From assembly GCA_024709485.1 (NCBI GenBank), contig JANJWO010000074.1, positions 1 through 64,000 on the forward strand: DNA of 64,000 bases, given 5' to 3'. Below the pieces are notes generated by a model. The model searched no databases. It saw only the letters and a list, made by a program, of their open reading frames with translations, and was not told the DNA's origin. This DNA comes from Hydrogenophilaceae bacterium (GTDB lineage: Bacteria > Pseudomonadota > Gammaproteobacteria > Burkholderiales > Thiobacillaceae). Of the stretch, positions 40,669 to 51,825 are shown piece after piece (position 1 is the first letter of the stretch; every line of letters starts with the position of its first letter). The position numbers and the translations under genes are program-made.

Positions 40669-40877
40669 TGTTCATGACCGAAGAAGAAATCCGCGAAGCC
40701 ACCGGGCTCACCTGCCCGGCGGCGCAGGAACGACTGCTCAGATCGTGGGGGCTGAATGTCTACCGGAACCGGGCGAACAAGGTGAAGCTGTCGCGCGAAG
40801 CCTACACGCGCTGGCAGCTTGGTGAAAAGGTCAAGAATGATCCTGAGCCTCAGATCAAGCTGAAACACGCGGCATAG
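40668..40877 (+). CDS. DUF4224 protein, probable excisionase
   Basis: A 69-residue protein (MFMTEEEIREATGLTCPAAQERLLRSWGLNVYRNRANKVKLSREAYTRW) with the DUF4224 pattern L(T)..E....TG...P.AQ...L...G. Proteins of this family lie directly before tyrosine integrases and are thought to be excisionases or directionality factors. It lies 47 bp before the integrase. A start two codons later is possible. Confidence 0.75.
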   Translation: MFMTEEEIREATGLTCPAAQERLLRSWGLNVYRNRANKVKLSREAYTRWQLGEKVKNDPEPQIKLKHAA

Positions 40878-40924
40878 GGCCGGATTTGACAACCTGATTC
40901 AGTACAGAGCACCATTTTCACCCC

Positions 40925-42028
40925 ATGGCCAAGCCAAAACTCCCCCCAGGCGTCCGCCTTATTTCCGGCCGGTATTACCGCGGCCGTTACATGGGCATGG
41001 TGGACGGCAAGCGCAAGAAGAAGTGGATCGGGCTCACCCGCGAGTCAGAAGGGTTGGCTGCGCTTTACCGGGCGCTGGCTGCGCTGGAGAATGAGATCGG
41101 CAACCAGGACACCCGCGTGCCTGCGCGCATCACGGCGTGGCTGCAACAGGCCCTGCCCGGCCTCTCGATGTCGGAGCAGAACGAGACCGCACGTATGGCC
41201 GGCGAAGTGTCGGAGGCATTCGAGAAATTCCACACACCGCAGGTACAGGCCAAGCATATCCTGCTGTTCCTGCAGCAGTGGAGCAACAAAGGCAAGCTGC
41301 GCACCGCCCAGCGATACCGAGCGCTGCTGAACAAGTTTTTCAAGTGGGTAATCGTCCAGGGCGACAGGCAAGACAACCCGGTCGAGCCGGTATCCACCAA
41401 GGCGCCGCCGCCCAATACCTACTACATGCCGCACGACGTGTTTCTGGCGATCCGCGACAAGCTGATGGGAGACGACGGCCACAAGGCAGCCAGCGGGGAA
41501 ATGATGCAGTGCTACGTTGACCTGCTCTACCTGACCGGGCAGAGCGGCATGGAGATTCGCACCCTGACATGGGCACAGGTTGACGACGTGGCAGGCGTTA
41601 TCCACTTCGAGCGATCGAAGGTAAAGAAGAAGACCAACGCCAAGGTGGACGTGCTGATTACGCCGGAGATTGCCGCCGTGCTGGCGCGCGTGCGCGAGAT
41701 CATCCGGGCGCGCCAGAAGAAGGCGAAGGTCGCACGCATCACGCCGGCCTGCGTCATCACCAATCTGGACGGATCGACCTATTCCGCGCACGGCGTGAAC
41801 ACGGCCTGGGCCAGGGCACGCACGCGCGCGAAGATCACGGATGTCGGAGCGACCCTCAAGGCGCTGCGCGCGAAGCATGCCACGGATGCGGCCGAGGCAG
41901 GATATTCAGTTGAGGAAATCAGCGACGGGCTCACACATGCCGAGCCCGGAATGACACGGGTTTACATCAAGCAGAAGGCGACCAGGAAGAGCTCGGTTGC
42001 CCTGCCTCACCCGGTAAAAAAGCGGTGA
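40925..42028 (+). CDS. int: Tyrosine integrase
   Basis: A 367-residue phage integrase. Catalytic residues seen are Arg212 (GMEIRTLTW), a basic loop with Lys near 234-240, Arg315 (LKALRAKHAT), His338 (LTHAEPGMT) and Tyr347 (TRVYIK). The box II His that usually stands three residues before the second Arg is Lys312 here, a tolerated variation. The N-terminus (PPGVRLISGRYYRGRYMG) is an arm-binding domain. It ends 67 bp before the 3' end of tRNA-Pro, which is the likely attachment site. Confidence 0.93.
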   Translation: MAKPKLPPGVRLISGRYYRGRYMGMVDGKRKKKWIGLTRESEGLAALYRALAALENEIGNQDTRVPARITAWLQQALPGLSMSEQNETARMAGEVSEAFEKFHTPQVQAKHILLFLQQWSNKGKLRTAQRYRALLNKFFKWVIVQGDRQDNPVEPVSTKAPPPNTYYMPHDVFLAIRDKLMGDDGHKAASGEMMQCYVDLLYLTGQSGMEIRTLTWAQVDDVAGVIHFERSKVKKKTNAKVDVLITPEIAAVLARVREIIRARQKKAKVARITPACVITNLDGSTYSAHGVNTAWARARTRAKITDVGATLKALRAKHATDAAEAGYSVEEISDGLTHAEPGMTRVYIKQKATRKSSVALPHPVKKR

Positions 42029-42029
42029 G

Positions 42030-42056
42030 TGTGTATAAAAACCCGTTTTGTGTATA
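42030..42056 (+). repeat. Direct repeat TGTGTATA near attR
   Basis: TGTGTATA occurs at 42,030-42,037 and 42,049-42,056, 19 bp apart, between the integrase stop and the tRNA. These could be arm-type integrase sites, but the motif is short. Confidence 0.4.
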
Positions 42057-42095
42057 GACGGCGGGAGACTTGATACCTCCGAAACCCGCGTCAAA

Positions 42096-42172
42096 TGGTC
42101 GGGGCGAGAAGATTCGAACTTCCGACCCCCTGCACCCCATGCAGGTGCGCTACCAGGCTGCGCTACGCCCCG
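42096..42172 (-). tRNA. tRNA-Pro (anticodon GGG), prophage attachment site
   Basis: The 77-nt gene folds with acceptor CGGGGCG/CGCCCCG, D stem GCGC/GCGC, anticodon stem CCTGC/GCAGG with loop ATGGGGT (anticodon GGG), and TTCGAAT T-loop, ending in encoded CCA. Its 3' end faces the integrase gene, so the attachment core should lie in the 3' half, and an identical segment is expected at the far left end of the prophage. Confidence 0.95.
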
Positions 42173-42226
42173 ACGAAGCGCGAGATTGTAACAGAGTTTC
42201 GCGCAAAAAAAGAATCGCTTCGCGAA

Positions 42227-42598
42227 TTACTTCGACAATAAATCGCGAATCGCGACCAACTCCTGGCGCAACTCGGTGAGCGACATGGCCTTGCCGGCGC
42301 CGGGTGCGGATTTGTTTTCTTCCGGCGCTTCGAGCTTGTTGCGCGCGCCGCTGATGGTGAAGCCTTCCTCATACAGCAGCTGGCGGATGCGGCGGATCAG
42401 CAGCACCTCGTGATGCTGGTAATAGCGGCGGTTGCCGCGCCGCTTGACCGGCTTGAGCTGGCTGAATTCCTGCTCCCAGTAGCGCAGCACGTGCGGCTTG
42501 ACCGCGCACAGCTCGGCGACTTCGCCTATCGTGAAATAGCGCTTGGGCGGGATCGCGGGAAGATCACTCGGGCTGGCGGTCTCCGCCATGTTCGGCAT
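42227..42598 (-). CDS. MerR family transcriptional regulator
   Basis: A 123-residue protein with a MerR HTH ([69 protein letters not shown]). No metal-binding cysteines are visible in the short C-terminus. This small MerR-type gene follows ihfA in many beta- and gammaproteobacteria. It overlaps ihfA by 35 bp. Effector and targets are unknown. Confidence 0.88.
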   Translation of the reverse strand: MPNMAETASPSDLPAIPPKRYFTIGEVAELCAVKPHVLRYWEQEFSQLKPVKRRGNRRYYQHHEVLLIRRIRQLLYEEGFTISGARNKLEAPEENKSAPGAGKAMSLTELRQELVAIRDLLSK

Positions 42599-42878
42599 CC
42601 TCCACCATGACCTTGAGTTTCTGGCTGGCGTGGAAGGTCACCACACGCCTCGCCGATATGGGCATTTCTTCCCCGGTTTTCGGGTTGCGTCCGGGCCGCT
42701 GCGGTTTTTCGCGGCACTGGAAATTGCCGAATCCGGAAAGCTTGACGGTATCGCCGGACTGCAGCGCATTGCGGATCTCCTCGAAGAACGATTCCACCAT
42801 GTCCTTGGCTTCGCGTTTGTTGAGCCCCACTTTTTCGAACAGGAGATCGGCAAGTTCAGCTTTGGTCAGGGTCGTCAT
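42564..42878 (-). CDS. ihfA: Integration host factor subunit alpha
   Basis: A 104-residue IHF/HU family protein ([39 protein letters not shown]). The DNA-intercalating arm has [23 protein letters not shown], with Pro at the tip. Its place after pheT is the conserved location of ihfA. It bends DNA as a heterodimer with IhfB and may also assist the adjacent prophage's integrase. Confidence 0.95.
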   Translation of the reverse strand: MTTLTKAELADLLFEKVGLNKREAKDMVESFFEEIRNALQSGDTVKLSGFGNFQCREKPQRPGRNPKTGEEMPISARRVVTFHASQKLKVMVEDAEHGGDRQPE

Positions 42879-42892
42879 AGTGTCTTGTTGGA

Positions 42893-45247
42893 TCAGGCCC
42901 GCAGTTTCGCCCCATGCCGGCTTATCACGGCGTCGGCGATTTTCGCCACTGCCGCCTCCACTTCCGGTTCCGTGAGGGTACGTTCAGTATCTTGCATAAC
43001 TATCCGGAAAGCAAGGCTTTTTTGCCCGGCCGGCACGCCCTGCCCTTGATACAAATCGAACACTTGCAGTTCCTGCACGATGGGCTCGGCGGCCTCGCGC
43101 ATGGACGCGAGCAGGGCGCCGGCGGAAACGTCCAGGTCCACCAGGAAGGCAAGATCGCGCCGCATCGACGGGAAGCGCCCAATGGCGCGATGGCGCGGCA
43201 GGGCCAGCCCGCCCAGCGCGTCGAGCTCCAGTTCGAACAATACGGGCGCCGCGGGCAGGTCGAATTTTTGCGCCAGCTTGTGGTGCAGCGTGCCAAGCCA
43301 GCCGGCCGCCTGGCCATTCAGCAGGATTTGCGCGGTCTGCCCCGGATGCAAAGCCGGATGGCCGGCCTTCGCGAATTCCATTTTTACGCCGGGCAGCTGT
43401 TCGAGATCGCCCTTGACGTCATAGAAATCCACCATGCGGCTGGCGACCCCCCATTGCTCGTCGAACGCCGGCCCGTAGCACAGGCCGGCGAGGCGCACCG
43501 GCTGGCGCAGGCCGCCGGCTTCCTGCAGGTAGGCGCGCCCCAGTTCGAACAGGCGCACGCGCGCCTGCTGGCGGTTGAGGTTGTAGCCCAGGGCATGCAG
43601 CAGGCCGCCCCACAAGGTGGTGCGCATGGCCGCCATCTGGCTGGCGATGGGATTTTGCAGCATGAGCGGCGCGGCGCCGCCGGAAAGCGCGGCTTCCCAG
43701 TCGGGATCGACGAAGCTGTAGGTGATGACTTCCTGGTAGTCGCGGCCGGCGAGATAGTCGCGGAACCCGGCCTGGTCGACCCGCGCTTCCGACTGCGGCA
43801 GCATGATGGCTGGTGCGCGCGGGCTGCGCGCCTCGATCTGGTCATAGCCATACAGGCGCGCCAGTTCCTCGATGAGATCCTCCTCGATGGCGAGGTCGAA
43901 CCGGTAGCTCGGCGGCGTCACCAGGAAGGATTCGCCCTCCTCCTGCACGCCCAGCCCCAAACGCTGCAAATGGGTTTTGATCGCGTCGCCGGACATGTCC
44001 ATGCCCAGCACGCGCGCGACCCGCCGGGTGCGCAGCCGGATGGGCTCGCGCCTGGGCAGTTTTGCGCTTGCCTCGATCACCGCGCCCGGCTGGCCGCCGC
44101 AGATCTCCAGCATCAACTTGGTGGCGCGCTCCATCGCCATGAGGGTGGCGGCATAGTCCACGCCGCGCTCGAAACGGTGCGAGGAATCGGTCGCAAGACC
44201 GAGCCGGCGCGCGCGCCCGGCAATCGCCTCGGGGCTGAAATAGGCCGCTTCCAGCAGGATATCGGCGGTCCCGTCCGCCACCGCCGTGGCCGCGCCGCCC
44301 ATGATACCGGCCAGCGCCACCGGGCCGCCGGCGTCGGCGATGACCAGCATGTCGGGCGCCAGCTCGGCAGTCTGCTCGTTGAGCAGCGCGAGCTTTTCCC
44401 CGGCCTTGGCCCAGCGCACCTGGATGCCGCCCTCAAGCTTGGCCAGATCGAAGGCATGCATCGGCTGCCCCTGTTCGAGCAGCACGTAGTTGGTGATGTC
44501 GACCGGCGCGGAGATGCTGCGGATGCCGCTGCGCTCGAGCCGCATCGCCATCCATGCCGGCGTCTGCGCCCGGGCATTGACGCCCTTGATGACGCGGCCG
44601 AGATAGCGCGGGCAGGCGTCCTTCGCCAGCACGTCCACCTCCAGGGTATCGAAAACCTCCTTCATCACCGGCGCCTGCGCAGGCAGATAGGCCTTGGTGC
44701 CGGTGATGGCCGCCACCTCGCGCGCCAGCCCGACCAGGCTCAGGCAGTCGGCGCGGTTGGGGGTGAGCTTGAGGGTGATGAGTTTGTCGTCCAGCAGCAG
44801 ATAGGAACGGATGTCGGTGCCGACCGGCGCGTCAGCCGGCAGCACCAAGAGGCCATCGACCTTGTCCTCGAGGCCGATCTCGCTGGCACCGCACAGCATG
44901 CCGGCAGACTCGACGCCGCGTACCTTGGCCTGCTTGATTTCCATTTGCGGCAATTTCGCCCCCACGCGCGCGCACGGCACTTTCTGCCCGACCGCGACAT
45001 TGGGCGCGCCGCACACGATCTGCAGCGGCTCGGCCTCGCCGACATTGACCTTGCACACGCGCAGGCGGTCGGCGTCGGGATGCGGTTCTACCGCCAGCAC
45101 TTCCGCCACCATCACGCCGGAGAAGGGCGGCGCCGCCGGTGCGATGGCCTCCACCTCCAGCCCCGCCATGGTCAGGCGGTGGGCGAGTTCGTCCGTGGAC
45201 AGTTGCGGATTGACCAGCGTGCGAAGCCAGGATTCGGGAAATTGCAT
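42893..45247 (-). CDS. pheT: Phenylalanine-tRNA ligase beta subunit
   Basis: The ATG at 45,247 ([21 protein letters not shown]) gives 784 residues, normal for the family; an upstream frame extension is not conserved in style. An N-terminal OB tRNA-binding domain ([26 protein letters not shown]) is followed by B3/B4, B5 ([29 protein letters not shown]) and a C-terminal ferredoxin-like anticodon-binding domain ([13 protein letters not shown]). It forms the (alpha-beta)2 enzyme with PheS. Confidence 0.97.
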   Translation of the reverse strand: MQFPESWLRTLVNPQLSTDELAHRLTMAGLEVEAIAPAAPPFSGVMVAEVLAVEPHPDADRLRVCKVNVGEAEPLQIVCGAPNVAVGQKVPCARVGAKLPQMEIKQAKVRGVESAGMLCGASEIGLEDKVDGLLVLPADAPVGTDIRSYLLLDDKLITLKLTPNRADCLSLVGLAREVAAITGTKAYLPAQAPVMKEVFDTLEVDVLAKDACPRYLGRVIKGVNARAQTPAWMAMRLERSGIRSISAPVDITNYVLLEQGQPMHAFDLAKLEGGIQVRWAKAGEKLALLNEQTAELAPDMLVIADAGGPVALAGIMGGAATAVADGTADILLEAAYFSPEAIAGRARRLGLATDSSHRFERGVDYAATLMAMERATKLMLEICGGQPGAVIEASAKLPRREPIRLRTRRVARVLGMDMSGDAIKTHLQRLGLGVQEEGESFLVTPPSYRFDLAIEEDLIEELARLYGYDQIEARSPRAPAIMLPQSEARVDQAGFRDYLAGRDYQEVITYSFVDPDWEAALSGGAAPLMLQNPIASQMAAMRTTLWGGLLHALGYNLNRQQARVRLFELGRAYLQEAGGLRQPVRLAGLCYGPAFDEQWGVASRMVDFYDVKGDLEQLPGVKMEFAKAGHPALHPGQTAQILLNGQAAGWLGTLHHKLAQKFDLPAAPVLFELELDALGGLALPRHRAIGRFPSMRRDLAFLVDLDVSAGALLASMREAAEPIVQELQVFDLYQGQGVPAGQKSLAFRIVMQDTERTLTEPEVEAAVAKIADAVISRHGAKLRA

Positions 45248-45352
45248 GTTTAATCCAGAGCTGAACAATGAGGGCAAGAGGACAGGAGGCAGGCTTCTCT
45301 CGCTTTACTCATGTCCCCAGGTCCTCTTTGTTAAAAGATTTAAATGTCTTTG

Positions 45353-46429
<1,077 letters not shown>

Positions 46430-46437
46430 TCAGGCAG

Positions 46438-46797
46438 TCAGGCAGCGAGGCTCGCTTTTGCCTGCTCGGCCAGCTTCGCAAACGCGTCCTTGTCGAACAC
46501 GGCGATATCGGCCAGAACTTTACGGTCCACCTCGATGGCCGCCTTCTTGAGGCCGTTCATGAATACGCTGTAGGACAGGCCGCACTCACGAGCCGCCGCG
46601 TTGATACGGGCGATCCACAGGGCGCGGAACTGGCGCTTCTTCTGGCGGCGGTCGCGGTAGGCATACTGCCCCGCCTTCATCACCGCCTCGTTGGCGACAC
46701 GGAATACGTTGCCGCGGCGGCCGCGGTAACCCTTGGCGGCCTCGAGCACCTTCTTGTGGCTGGCGCGGGCCGTTACACCTCTTTTGACGCGTGGCAT
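46438..46797 (-). CDS. rplT: Ribosomal protein L20
   Basis: A 119-residue protein ([68 protein letters not shown]), matching L20 throughout. Large-subunit assembly protein; in other bacteria it represses the rpmI-rplT mRNA. It follows rpmI by 12 bp. Confidence 0.98.
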   Translation of the reverse strand: MPRVKRGVTARASHKKVLEAAKGYRGRRGNVFRVANEAVMKAGQYAYRDRRQKKRQFRALWIARINAAARECGLSYSVFMNGLKKAAIEVDRKVLADIAVFDKDAFAKLAEQAKASLAA

Positions 46798-46809
46798 GTT
46801 CTATCCTCC

Positions 46810-47007
46810 TTATGCGTAGGGCAGCATCTTGCGCATGGCTTTCTGGTTGCTGGCATCGGCCACGGCCATGCCACGCAGCTGACGCTTGCGCTTGGTGGTT
46901 TTCTTGGTGAGGATGTGACGCAGAAAAGCGTGGGTACGCTTGAACTTGCCACTACCCAGGGCGCGGAAACGCTTGGCGGCGCCGCTCTTGGACTTCATCT
47001 TGGGCAT
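46810..47007 (-). CDS. rpmI: Ribosomal protein L35
   Basis: The ATG at 47,007 gives 65 residues, [46 protein letters not shown], the standard L35 length and sequence. It lies between infC and rplT as usual. The 173-bp gap to infC holds a small hairpin (GCCGAA-TAA-TTCGGC) right after infC and otherwise no gene. Confidence 0.97.
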   Translation of the reverse strand: MPKMKSKSGAAKRFRALGSGKFKRTHAFLRHILTKKTTKRKRQLRGMAVADASNQKAMRKMLPYA

Positions 47008-47180
47008 TGCTTGCTCCATTTTGTGTCATGACCACAGGCGGCATCACCCTTGATGCGCTTGCATGACCTGTCGATCACTTGTTTCAGGCTTGCGCCTGAT
47101 TTGTCCTGATTAAGCGCCGCGTAGCGCGCTCGAGGCAGGACACTTGCCGCAGCGCCGAAATTATTCGGCGTCCGCAAAGC

Positions 47181-47702
47181 TTATTTCTTTTTCTTCGGCG
47201 CCAGCACCATCACCATCTGGCGGCCTTCCATCTTGGGAAACGACTCGGTGACGGACAGTTCCGCCACATCCGTCTCCACCCGCTTCAACTGGGCCAGCCC
47301 CAGTTCCTGATGCGCCATCTCGCGGCCGCGGAAGCGCAGGGTCACCTTCACCTTGTCGCCCTCGCCCAGGAACTTGACGATATTGCGCAGCTTGATCTGG
47401 TAGTCGCCCTCGTCGGTGCCGGGCCGGAATTTGACTTCCTTGACCTGCACCAGCTTCTGCTTGAGCTTGGCTTCGTGCTGCTTCTTGCTTTCCTGATACT
47501 TGAACTTGCCGAAGTCCATGATTTTGCAGACCGGCGGCTTGGCGGTGGGGGAAATCTCCACCAGGTCCAGATCCGCCTCTTCTGCCGCCTGCAGCGCCTG
47601 CCGCAAGCTCACGATTCCCAACTGCTCTCCATCAGAACCAATCAAACGAATCTCGGGAGCATCGATTTCTCCGTTGATCCGCGTCTGCTTTTCAGTAGCG
47701 AT
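47181..47702 (-). CDS. infC: Translation initiation factor IF-3, ATC start
   Basis: The conserved N-terminus ([29 protein letters not shown]) begins at an ATC codon at 47,702, with GGAGA 7 nt before; no ATG, GTG or TTG in frame lies further upstream in a sensible position. This gives 173 residues, the normal IF-3 length. Conserved parts follow ([30 protein letters not shown]). Rare AUU-type starts let IF-3 repress its own translation. An overlapping out-of-frame ATG four nt upstream opens only a five-codon frame. Confidence 0.93.
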   Translation of the reverse strand: MATEKQTRINGEIDAPEIRLIGSDGEQLGIVSLRQALQAAEEADLDLVEISPTAKPPVCKIMDFGKFKYQESKKQHEAKLKQKLVQVKEVKFRPGTDEGDYQIKLRNIVKFLGEGDKVKVTLRFRGREMAHQELGLAQLKRVETDVAELSVTESFPKMEGRQMVMVLAPKKKK

Positions 47703-47808
47703 GAGCCATTCTCCAAATCAAGCCCGCCGGTTCGGCAGCGGGCAAAAATGAACAAGGAGCGGCAAGCCATCCCGCTCCTCGTTCGCCTTAAATTCCTTGA
47801 GCTTAAAT

Positions 47809-49722
47809 TCAGCTGCGCGCAGCGACTTCTTCAGCCACCCGGGCGGTGAATTCTTCCACATTCATCACGCCCAAGTCCTGATTGCCGCGCGCGCGAACGG
47901 CGACTTTGCCGTCCGCCATTTCCTTGTCGCCCACGACCAGCAAATAGGGCAGCTTCTGCAGGCTATGTTCCCGGATTTTATAGGTTATTTTGTTATTACT
48001 CAAGTCGGCAATGGCCCGGATGCCGGCTTTTCTGAGTATCTCCGCGACTTTTTGCGCATAACCCGCCTGGCCGTCCGAGATATTCAGCACCGCCACCTGC
48101 ACCGGCGCGAGCCAGGCCGGGAAGTTGCCGGCATGGTGTTCGATGAGGATGCCGATGAAGCGCTCCATCGAGCCAAGGATGGCGCGGTGCAGCATGACCG
48201 GCGGCTTGCGGGCGTTGTCCTCGTCGACGAATTCGGCGTTGAGGCGCAGCGGCAGGTTGAAATCGAGCTGGATGGTGCCGCACTGCCACAGGCGGCCTAG
48301 CGAATCCTTGAGGGTGAATTCGATCTTGGGGCCGTAGAAGGCGCCCTCGCCCGGCTGCAGGTCGTAGGCGAGATTATTCTTGTCCAGGGCCGCCGCCAGC
48401 GCCGCCTCGGCCTTGTCCCAGGATTCGTCCGAACCGACGCGCTTTTCCGGGCGGGTGGAGAGCTTGACCAGCACGTCGGCAAAGCCGAAGTCGGCATAGA
48501 CCTTCTGCAGCATGACGATGAAATCCGCCACTTCGGCCTCGATCTGGTCTTCGGTACAGAAGATGTGGGCGTCGTCCTGGGTGAAGCCGCGCACGCGCAT
48601 GATGCCGTGCAGCGCGCCGGAAGGCTCGTTGCGGTGGCAGGAGCCGAATTCGGCCAATCTCAAGGGCAAATCGCGGTAGGAATGCAGACCGCTGTTGAAA
48701 ATCTGCACGTGACCCGGGCAGTTCATCGGCTTCACCGCGTAGTCGCGGTTTTCCGAGGACGTGGTGAACATGTTCTCGCGGTAGTTTTCCCAGTGCCCGG
48801 ATTTTTCCCAGAGCGTGCGGTCCATGACCGCCGGGGTGCGCACTTCCTGGTAGCCGTAGTCGACGAACTTCTGGCGCATGTATTGCTCGATCTGCTGCCA
48901 GATCACCCAGCCCTTGGGGTGCCAGAACACCATGCCCGGCGCCTCCTCCTGCATGTGGAAGAGGTCGAGTTGTTTCGACAGCTTGCGGTGGTCGCGCTTT
49001 TCGGCCTCTTCCAGGCGGTGCAGGTAGGCGTCGAGGTCTTCTTTCCTGGCCCACGCCGTGCCGTAGATGCGCTGCAGCATGGGATTCCTGGAATCGCCGC
49101 GCCAGTAGGCGCCGGCCAGCTTCATCAGCCTGAAGGCGCGCGGCAGCTTGCCGGTTGACGGCAGGTGCGGGCCGCGGCAGACGTCGAACCACTCGCCCTG
49201 GCGGTAGATGGAAAGCTCCTCGCCCGCCGGGATCACCTCGTCGATGATCTGTACCTTGTAGGCCTCGCCCAGTTCGGCGAACACCTTCTTGGCGTCCTCG
49301 CGGTCCCATACTTCGCGCTGGATCGGCAGGTCGCGCTTGACGATCTCCTCCATGCGCTTTTCGATCTTCTCCAGATCTTCCGGAGTGAAGGGCGTCTCGC
49401 GCGCGAAGTCGTAGTAGAAGCCGTCCTCGATGGCCGGGCCGATGGTCACCTGGGTGCCCGGATAGAGTTCCTGCACCGCCTGCGCCATGACGTGCGCGGC
49501 GTCGTGACGAATGAGCTCGAGGGCCTCGGCGTCCTTGGCGGTGACGATGGCGAGCTGGCTGTCGCCGTCCATGATGAAGCTGGTGTCGACCAGCCGGCCG
49601 TCGACCTTGCCGGCGAGCGCGGCCTTGGCAAGACCCGGGCCGATGCTGGCCGCGACCTGGGCGACCGAGACCGGGCCTTCAAAGCTTCTGACCGATCCAT
49701 CCGGAAGGGTGACGTTGACCAT
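47809..49722 (-). CDS. thrS: Threonine-tRNA ligase
   Basis: The ATG at 49,722 ([24 protein letters not shown]) follows GGAGA and gives 637 residues. It has a TGS domain (1-60), editing domain ([36 protein letters not shown]), catalytic core ([51 protein letters not shown]) and anticodon domain ([33 protein letters not shown]). Upstream of infC in the classic translation cluster. Confidence 0.97.
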   Translation of the reverse strand: MVNVTLPDGSVRSFEGPVSVAQVAASIGPGLAKAALAGKVDGRLVDTSFIMDGDSQLAIVTAKDAEALELIRHDAAHVMAQAVQELYPGTQVTIGPAIEDGFYYDFARETPFTPEDLEKIEKRMEEIVKRDLPIQREVWDREDAKKVFAELGEAYKVQIIDEVIPAGEELSIYRQGEWFDVCRGPHLPSTGKLPRAFRLMKLAGAYWRGDSRNPMLQRIYGTAWARKEDLDAYLHRLEEAEKRDHRKLSKQLDLFHMQEEAPGMVFWHPKGWVIWQQIEQYMRQKFVDYGYQEVRTPAVMDRTLWEKSGHWENYRENMFTTSSENRDYAVKPMNCPGHVQIFNSGLHSYRDLPLRLAEFGSCHRNEPSGALHGIMRVRGFTQDDAHIFCTEDQIEAEVADFIVMLQKVYADFGFADVLVKLSTRPEKRVGSDESWDKAEAALAAALDKNNLAYDLQPGEGAFYGPKIEFTLKDSLGRLWQCGTIQLDFNLPLRLNAEFVDEDNARKPPVMLHRAILGSMERFIGILIEHHAGNFPAWLAPVQVAVLNISDGQAGYAQKVAEILRKAGIRAIADLSNNKITYKIREHSLQKLPYLLVVGDKEMADGKVAVRARGNQDLGVMNVEEFTARVAEEVAARS

Positions 49723-49740
49723 GATCCTAATCTCCAAAAC

Positions 49741-49768
49741 AAAAAAGCGCGGGTCGACCGCGCTTTTT
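49741..49768 (-). terminator. Terminator-like hairpin in thrS leader
   Basis: On the minus strand AAAAAGCGCGG, loop TCGA, CCCGCGCTTTTTT. It lies immediately before the thrS ribosome-binding site, so it either ends tRNA-Val read-through or attenuates thrS. The 150 bp between it and the tRNA shows no gene. Confidence 0.8.
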
Positions 49769-49918
49769 CATTCACAAATTACCAAAGGGTGCGAACAAAC
49801 AAATGACTGCGACGGCTTCTTATCCCTGGACGGAAAAACAAGTTCGCGGTGACATTTCGCAACCTCCGTGGGCCATTCGACCCCCTTCAATCTCGGACCA
49901 TCCCGGCCCTGTGGAAAC

Positions 49919-49995
49919 TGGTAGGCGCGATTGGACTCGAACCAACGACCCCCACCATGTCAAGGTGGTGCTCTAACCAGCTGAGCTACGCGCCT
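49919..49995 (-). tRNA. tRNA-Val (anticodon GAC)
   Basis: A 77-nt gene with acceptor AGGCGCG/CGCGCCT, anticodon stem CCACC/GGTGG and loop TTGACAT (anticodon GAC), T-loop TTCGAGT and encoded CCA. It is read leftward toward thrS. Confidence 0.96.
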
Positions 49996-50064
49996 GCAAG
50001 ACGCGCATTGTAGCGGCTTTGCACTACCGGCCGCAAGCACGGCCATGAATATATTCGCACTTTC

Positions 50065-50886
50065 TCAGCGAACCGTTTGCCTACGCTGGTTCGCCATGTG
50101 GCGCAGGTAGTCCAGCAGATTGTCGAGATCGGCGTCGCTGAGGTCGGTATGGTCCGGCATGTGGGTATAGCGGAATTGCGAAGGCTGGCGGATGAAGGCC
50201 TTGAGCATCGCCGGCGAACGGTATTCGGTCACGCTCTGCGGCGCATTGAGGTCGGGGCCCACCTTGCCGCCCTGCTGGTTCATGGCGTGGCAGCGCATGC
50301 AGCGCTCCTTGAAGGTGAGAAAACCGGCATACGCCGGCGAGGCCGCGCCGACCCCCTTCGGATGGACCTCGGGATAGCGGTCCTGGAAGCGCACCAGTTC
50401 GATCTTCGCCAACTGCCAGGGCCAGGGATAACCGTGCTGCGTGCGCTGTTCGGAGCCGGTCCACACCAGGTAGAAGGGGCCGGGGTTGGCGTGGTTGCGC
50501 CCCACCGGCTCCCAGCCGGGATGCTCGCTGTCCTCGAACACGATGTAGCCGCCGGGCTCGCCCAGCTTTTCCAGGGTGCTGACCGAGGCGTAGCCGTCCT
50601 GGGCGGTAAAAATCATCTCGGTGTAGTCCTGCCCCTGCCAGCCGGGCCCGAACGCCAGTTCCAGCACGCGCGCCAGGGCCAGGCCGCGGTAGCGCTTCGG
50701 CTTGCCGTACTCGGGATCGAAAAACGCCAGCTCCGACACCGGCACCGCGGCCTTCATCTGTTGCAGGCTGAGCGTCCTCGCTTCCGCCCCCGCCCGCGCA
50801 AAGCTCAGCGCGGGGCCCGTCTCCGCGGCGACACCGGCGCCCGCAAACAAAATGACCAGGAGTGCCCACCATGACCTGCCGCGCAT
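50065..50886 (-). CDS. Exported molybdopterin-like domain/cytochrome c fusion protein
   Basis: The ATG at 50,886 follows GGAAGG and gives 273 residues with a signal peptide (MRGRSWWALLVILFAGAGVAAE). The middle (LARVLELAFGPGWQGQDYTEMIFTAQDGYASVSTLEKL...GGYIVFEDSEHP) resembles the oxidoreductase-molybdopterin fold. The C-terminus has a c-type heme site, CMRCH, with a later Met (YTHMPDHTDLSDADLDNLLDYLRHM) as the likely axial ligand. It should be a periplasmic electron carrier. Its electron partner is unknown. Confidence 0.82.
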   Translation of the reverse strand: MRGRSWWALLVILFAGAGVAAETGPALSFARAGAEARTLSLQQMKAAVPVSELAFFDPEYGKPKRYRGLALARVLELAFGPGWQGQDYTEMIFTAQDGYASVSTLEKLGEPGGYIVFEDSEHPGWEPVGRNHANPGPFYLVWTGSEQRTQHGYPWPWQLAKIELVRFQDRYPEVHPKGVGAASPAYAGFLTFKERCMRCHAMNQQGGKVGPDLNAPQSVTEYRSPAMLKAFIRQPSQFRYTHMPDHTDLSDADLDNLLDYLRHMANQRRQTVR

Positions 50887-50909
50887 ACGCCTTCCTTCCC
50901 CTCTTCTCG

Positions 50910-51659
50910 TCAATCCGGATTCCGCTTCAGCACGCCGTCCAGCACGCGCCGCATGTTGCGCCAGTGCGAGCCCTCCCAGTACACCCGCCCGCAGCCGTCG
51001 CAGGCGCTGAAATGCGCGTAATGCTCGCGCACGCGCGGCGGCAGGCGGTCGAGCACGCTGGCCTTGTCAACCGGCCGCAGCGGCGCATTGCAGTGCAGGC
51101 ACAGGGTGAACGGCCGGGCGCTGCGCGCCAGATCCAGGCGCTCCACGATCTCGCGCAACTGCTGTTCGGGCTTCTGCGCATGCAGGTAGCAGCCGTGGGT
51201 GACGCTGCGGCGCTTGAGCAGCTCGCGGTCGCGGCTCAGCAGGATTCTGCCCTCTTTCCCGGCGATCGCCACCATGTCATCGTCGTGGAAATGATTGTCG
51301 TACAGGGTGTCGAACCCGAGCATGCGCAGCAGGTGCGCGAGGCCGCCCAGATGCGCATCCGCCACGAAACGCGTCTGCCTGAGCGGATATTCGCGCACTC
51401 TCAAGAGCGGCGTGACGTCGAGCGCCTCGAAGCGCGGATAGACCGCGACCCTGTCGCCATCCGCCAGTTGCCGATCAAAACCGACCGACTCGCCGTTGAC
51501 CAGGATCAGTTCGACTTCCGTGTGCGGCACGCCCAGGGCCTCGATCATGTGCTTGGTGGTCGCCGCCCGCGCGCAAGGGCTGGTGAATTCCCGCCGCCGG
51601 CGCTCCGGCGGCAGAAAGTCGTTCAGCTCCTGGTAAAAGCGGAATGTTGCAGTGGCCAT
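50910..51659 (-). CDS. Mut7-C RNase domain protein with ubiquitin-like N-terminus
   Basis: The ATG at 51,659 (MATATFRFYQELNDFLPPERRRREF) gives 249 residues. Residues 1-85 form a ubiquitin/MoaD-like domain (VELILVNGESVGFDRQLADGDRVAVYPRFE). Residues 95-240 are the Mut7-C domain (FVADAHLGGLAHLLRMLGFDTLYDNHFHDDDMVAIAGKEGRILLSRDRELLKRR) with a zinc ribbon (CLHC...CDGCGRVYWEGSHW). The domain has a PIN-like RNase fold with acidic residues in place. Substrate unknown. Confidence 0.9.
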   Translation of the reverse strand: MATATFRFYQELNDFLPPERRRREFTSPCARAATTKHMIEALGVPHTEVELILVNGESVGFDRQLADGDRVAVYPRFEALDVTPLLRVREYPLRQTRFVADAHLGGLAHLLRMLGFDTLYDNHFHDDDMVAIAGKEGRILLSRDRELLKRRSVTHGCYLHAQKPEQQLREIVERLDLARSARPFTLCLHCNAPLRPVDKASVLDRLPPRVREHYAHFSACDGCGRVYWEGSHWRNMRRVLDGVLKRNPD

Positions 51660-51825
51660 AATCGAACGATATCCCTGCCGCAAGCTCCTGGCTGCCCGCG
51701 CCCTTGCGCCAGGCGCGGCATTCGTGGCAACGCGCCCTGACCCGCCGCCCCAGAAGCAAGAGCGTTTCGCCATGGAGCCCGCAAAGGTCGGCGGGCTTGC
51801 TCCGCAGCCGCGCCGGCAAGGCAGG

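Larger units (their letters stand above)
1..42145. mobile_element. Temperate myovirus prophage, partial (left end outside window)
   Basis: The span contains integrase, excisionase-like gene, CI/Cro switch, two divergent early operons and a leftward morphogenesis operon from terminase to tail fibre. A sheath-like protein, tube protein, baseplate J, spike and hub show a contractile tail. The right boundary falls in the 3' half of tRNA-Pro(GGG), which the integrase gene adjoins. The left boundary is not in the window because the tail-fibre gene is still open at position 1. Every structural gene seen is intact, so the prophage may be functional, but lysis genes are not visible. Confidence 0.95.

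Noticed and set aside
42914..45253. Plus-strand open frame of 779 codons opposite pheT
   Set aside because: pheT is unmistakable on the minus strand; the mirror frame is His/Arg/Gln-rich with no recognisable domain.
51475..51819. Possible zinc-ribbon peptide between relA and the Mut7-C gene (with CGLHGE...CHEC)
   Set aside because: The frame overlaps the Mut7-C start out of phase and soon degenerates into random composition; no ribosome-binding site.
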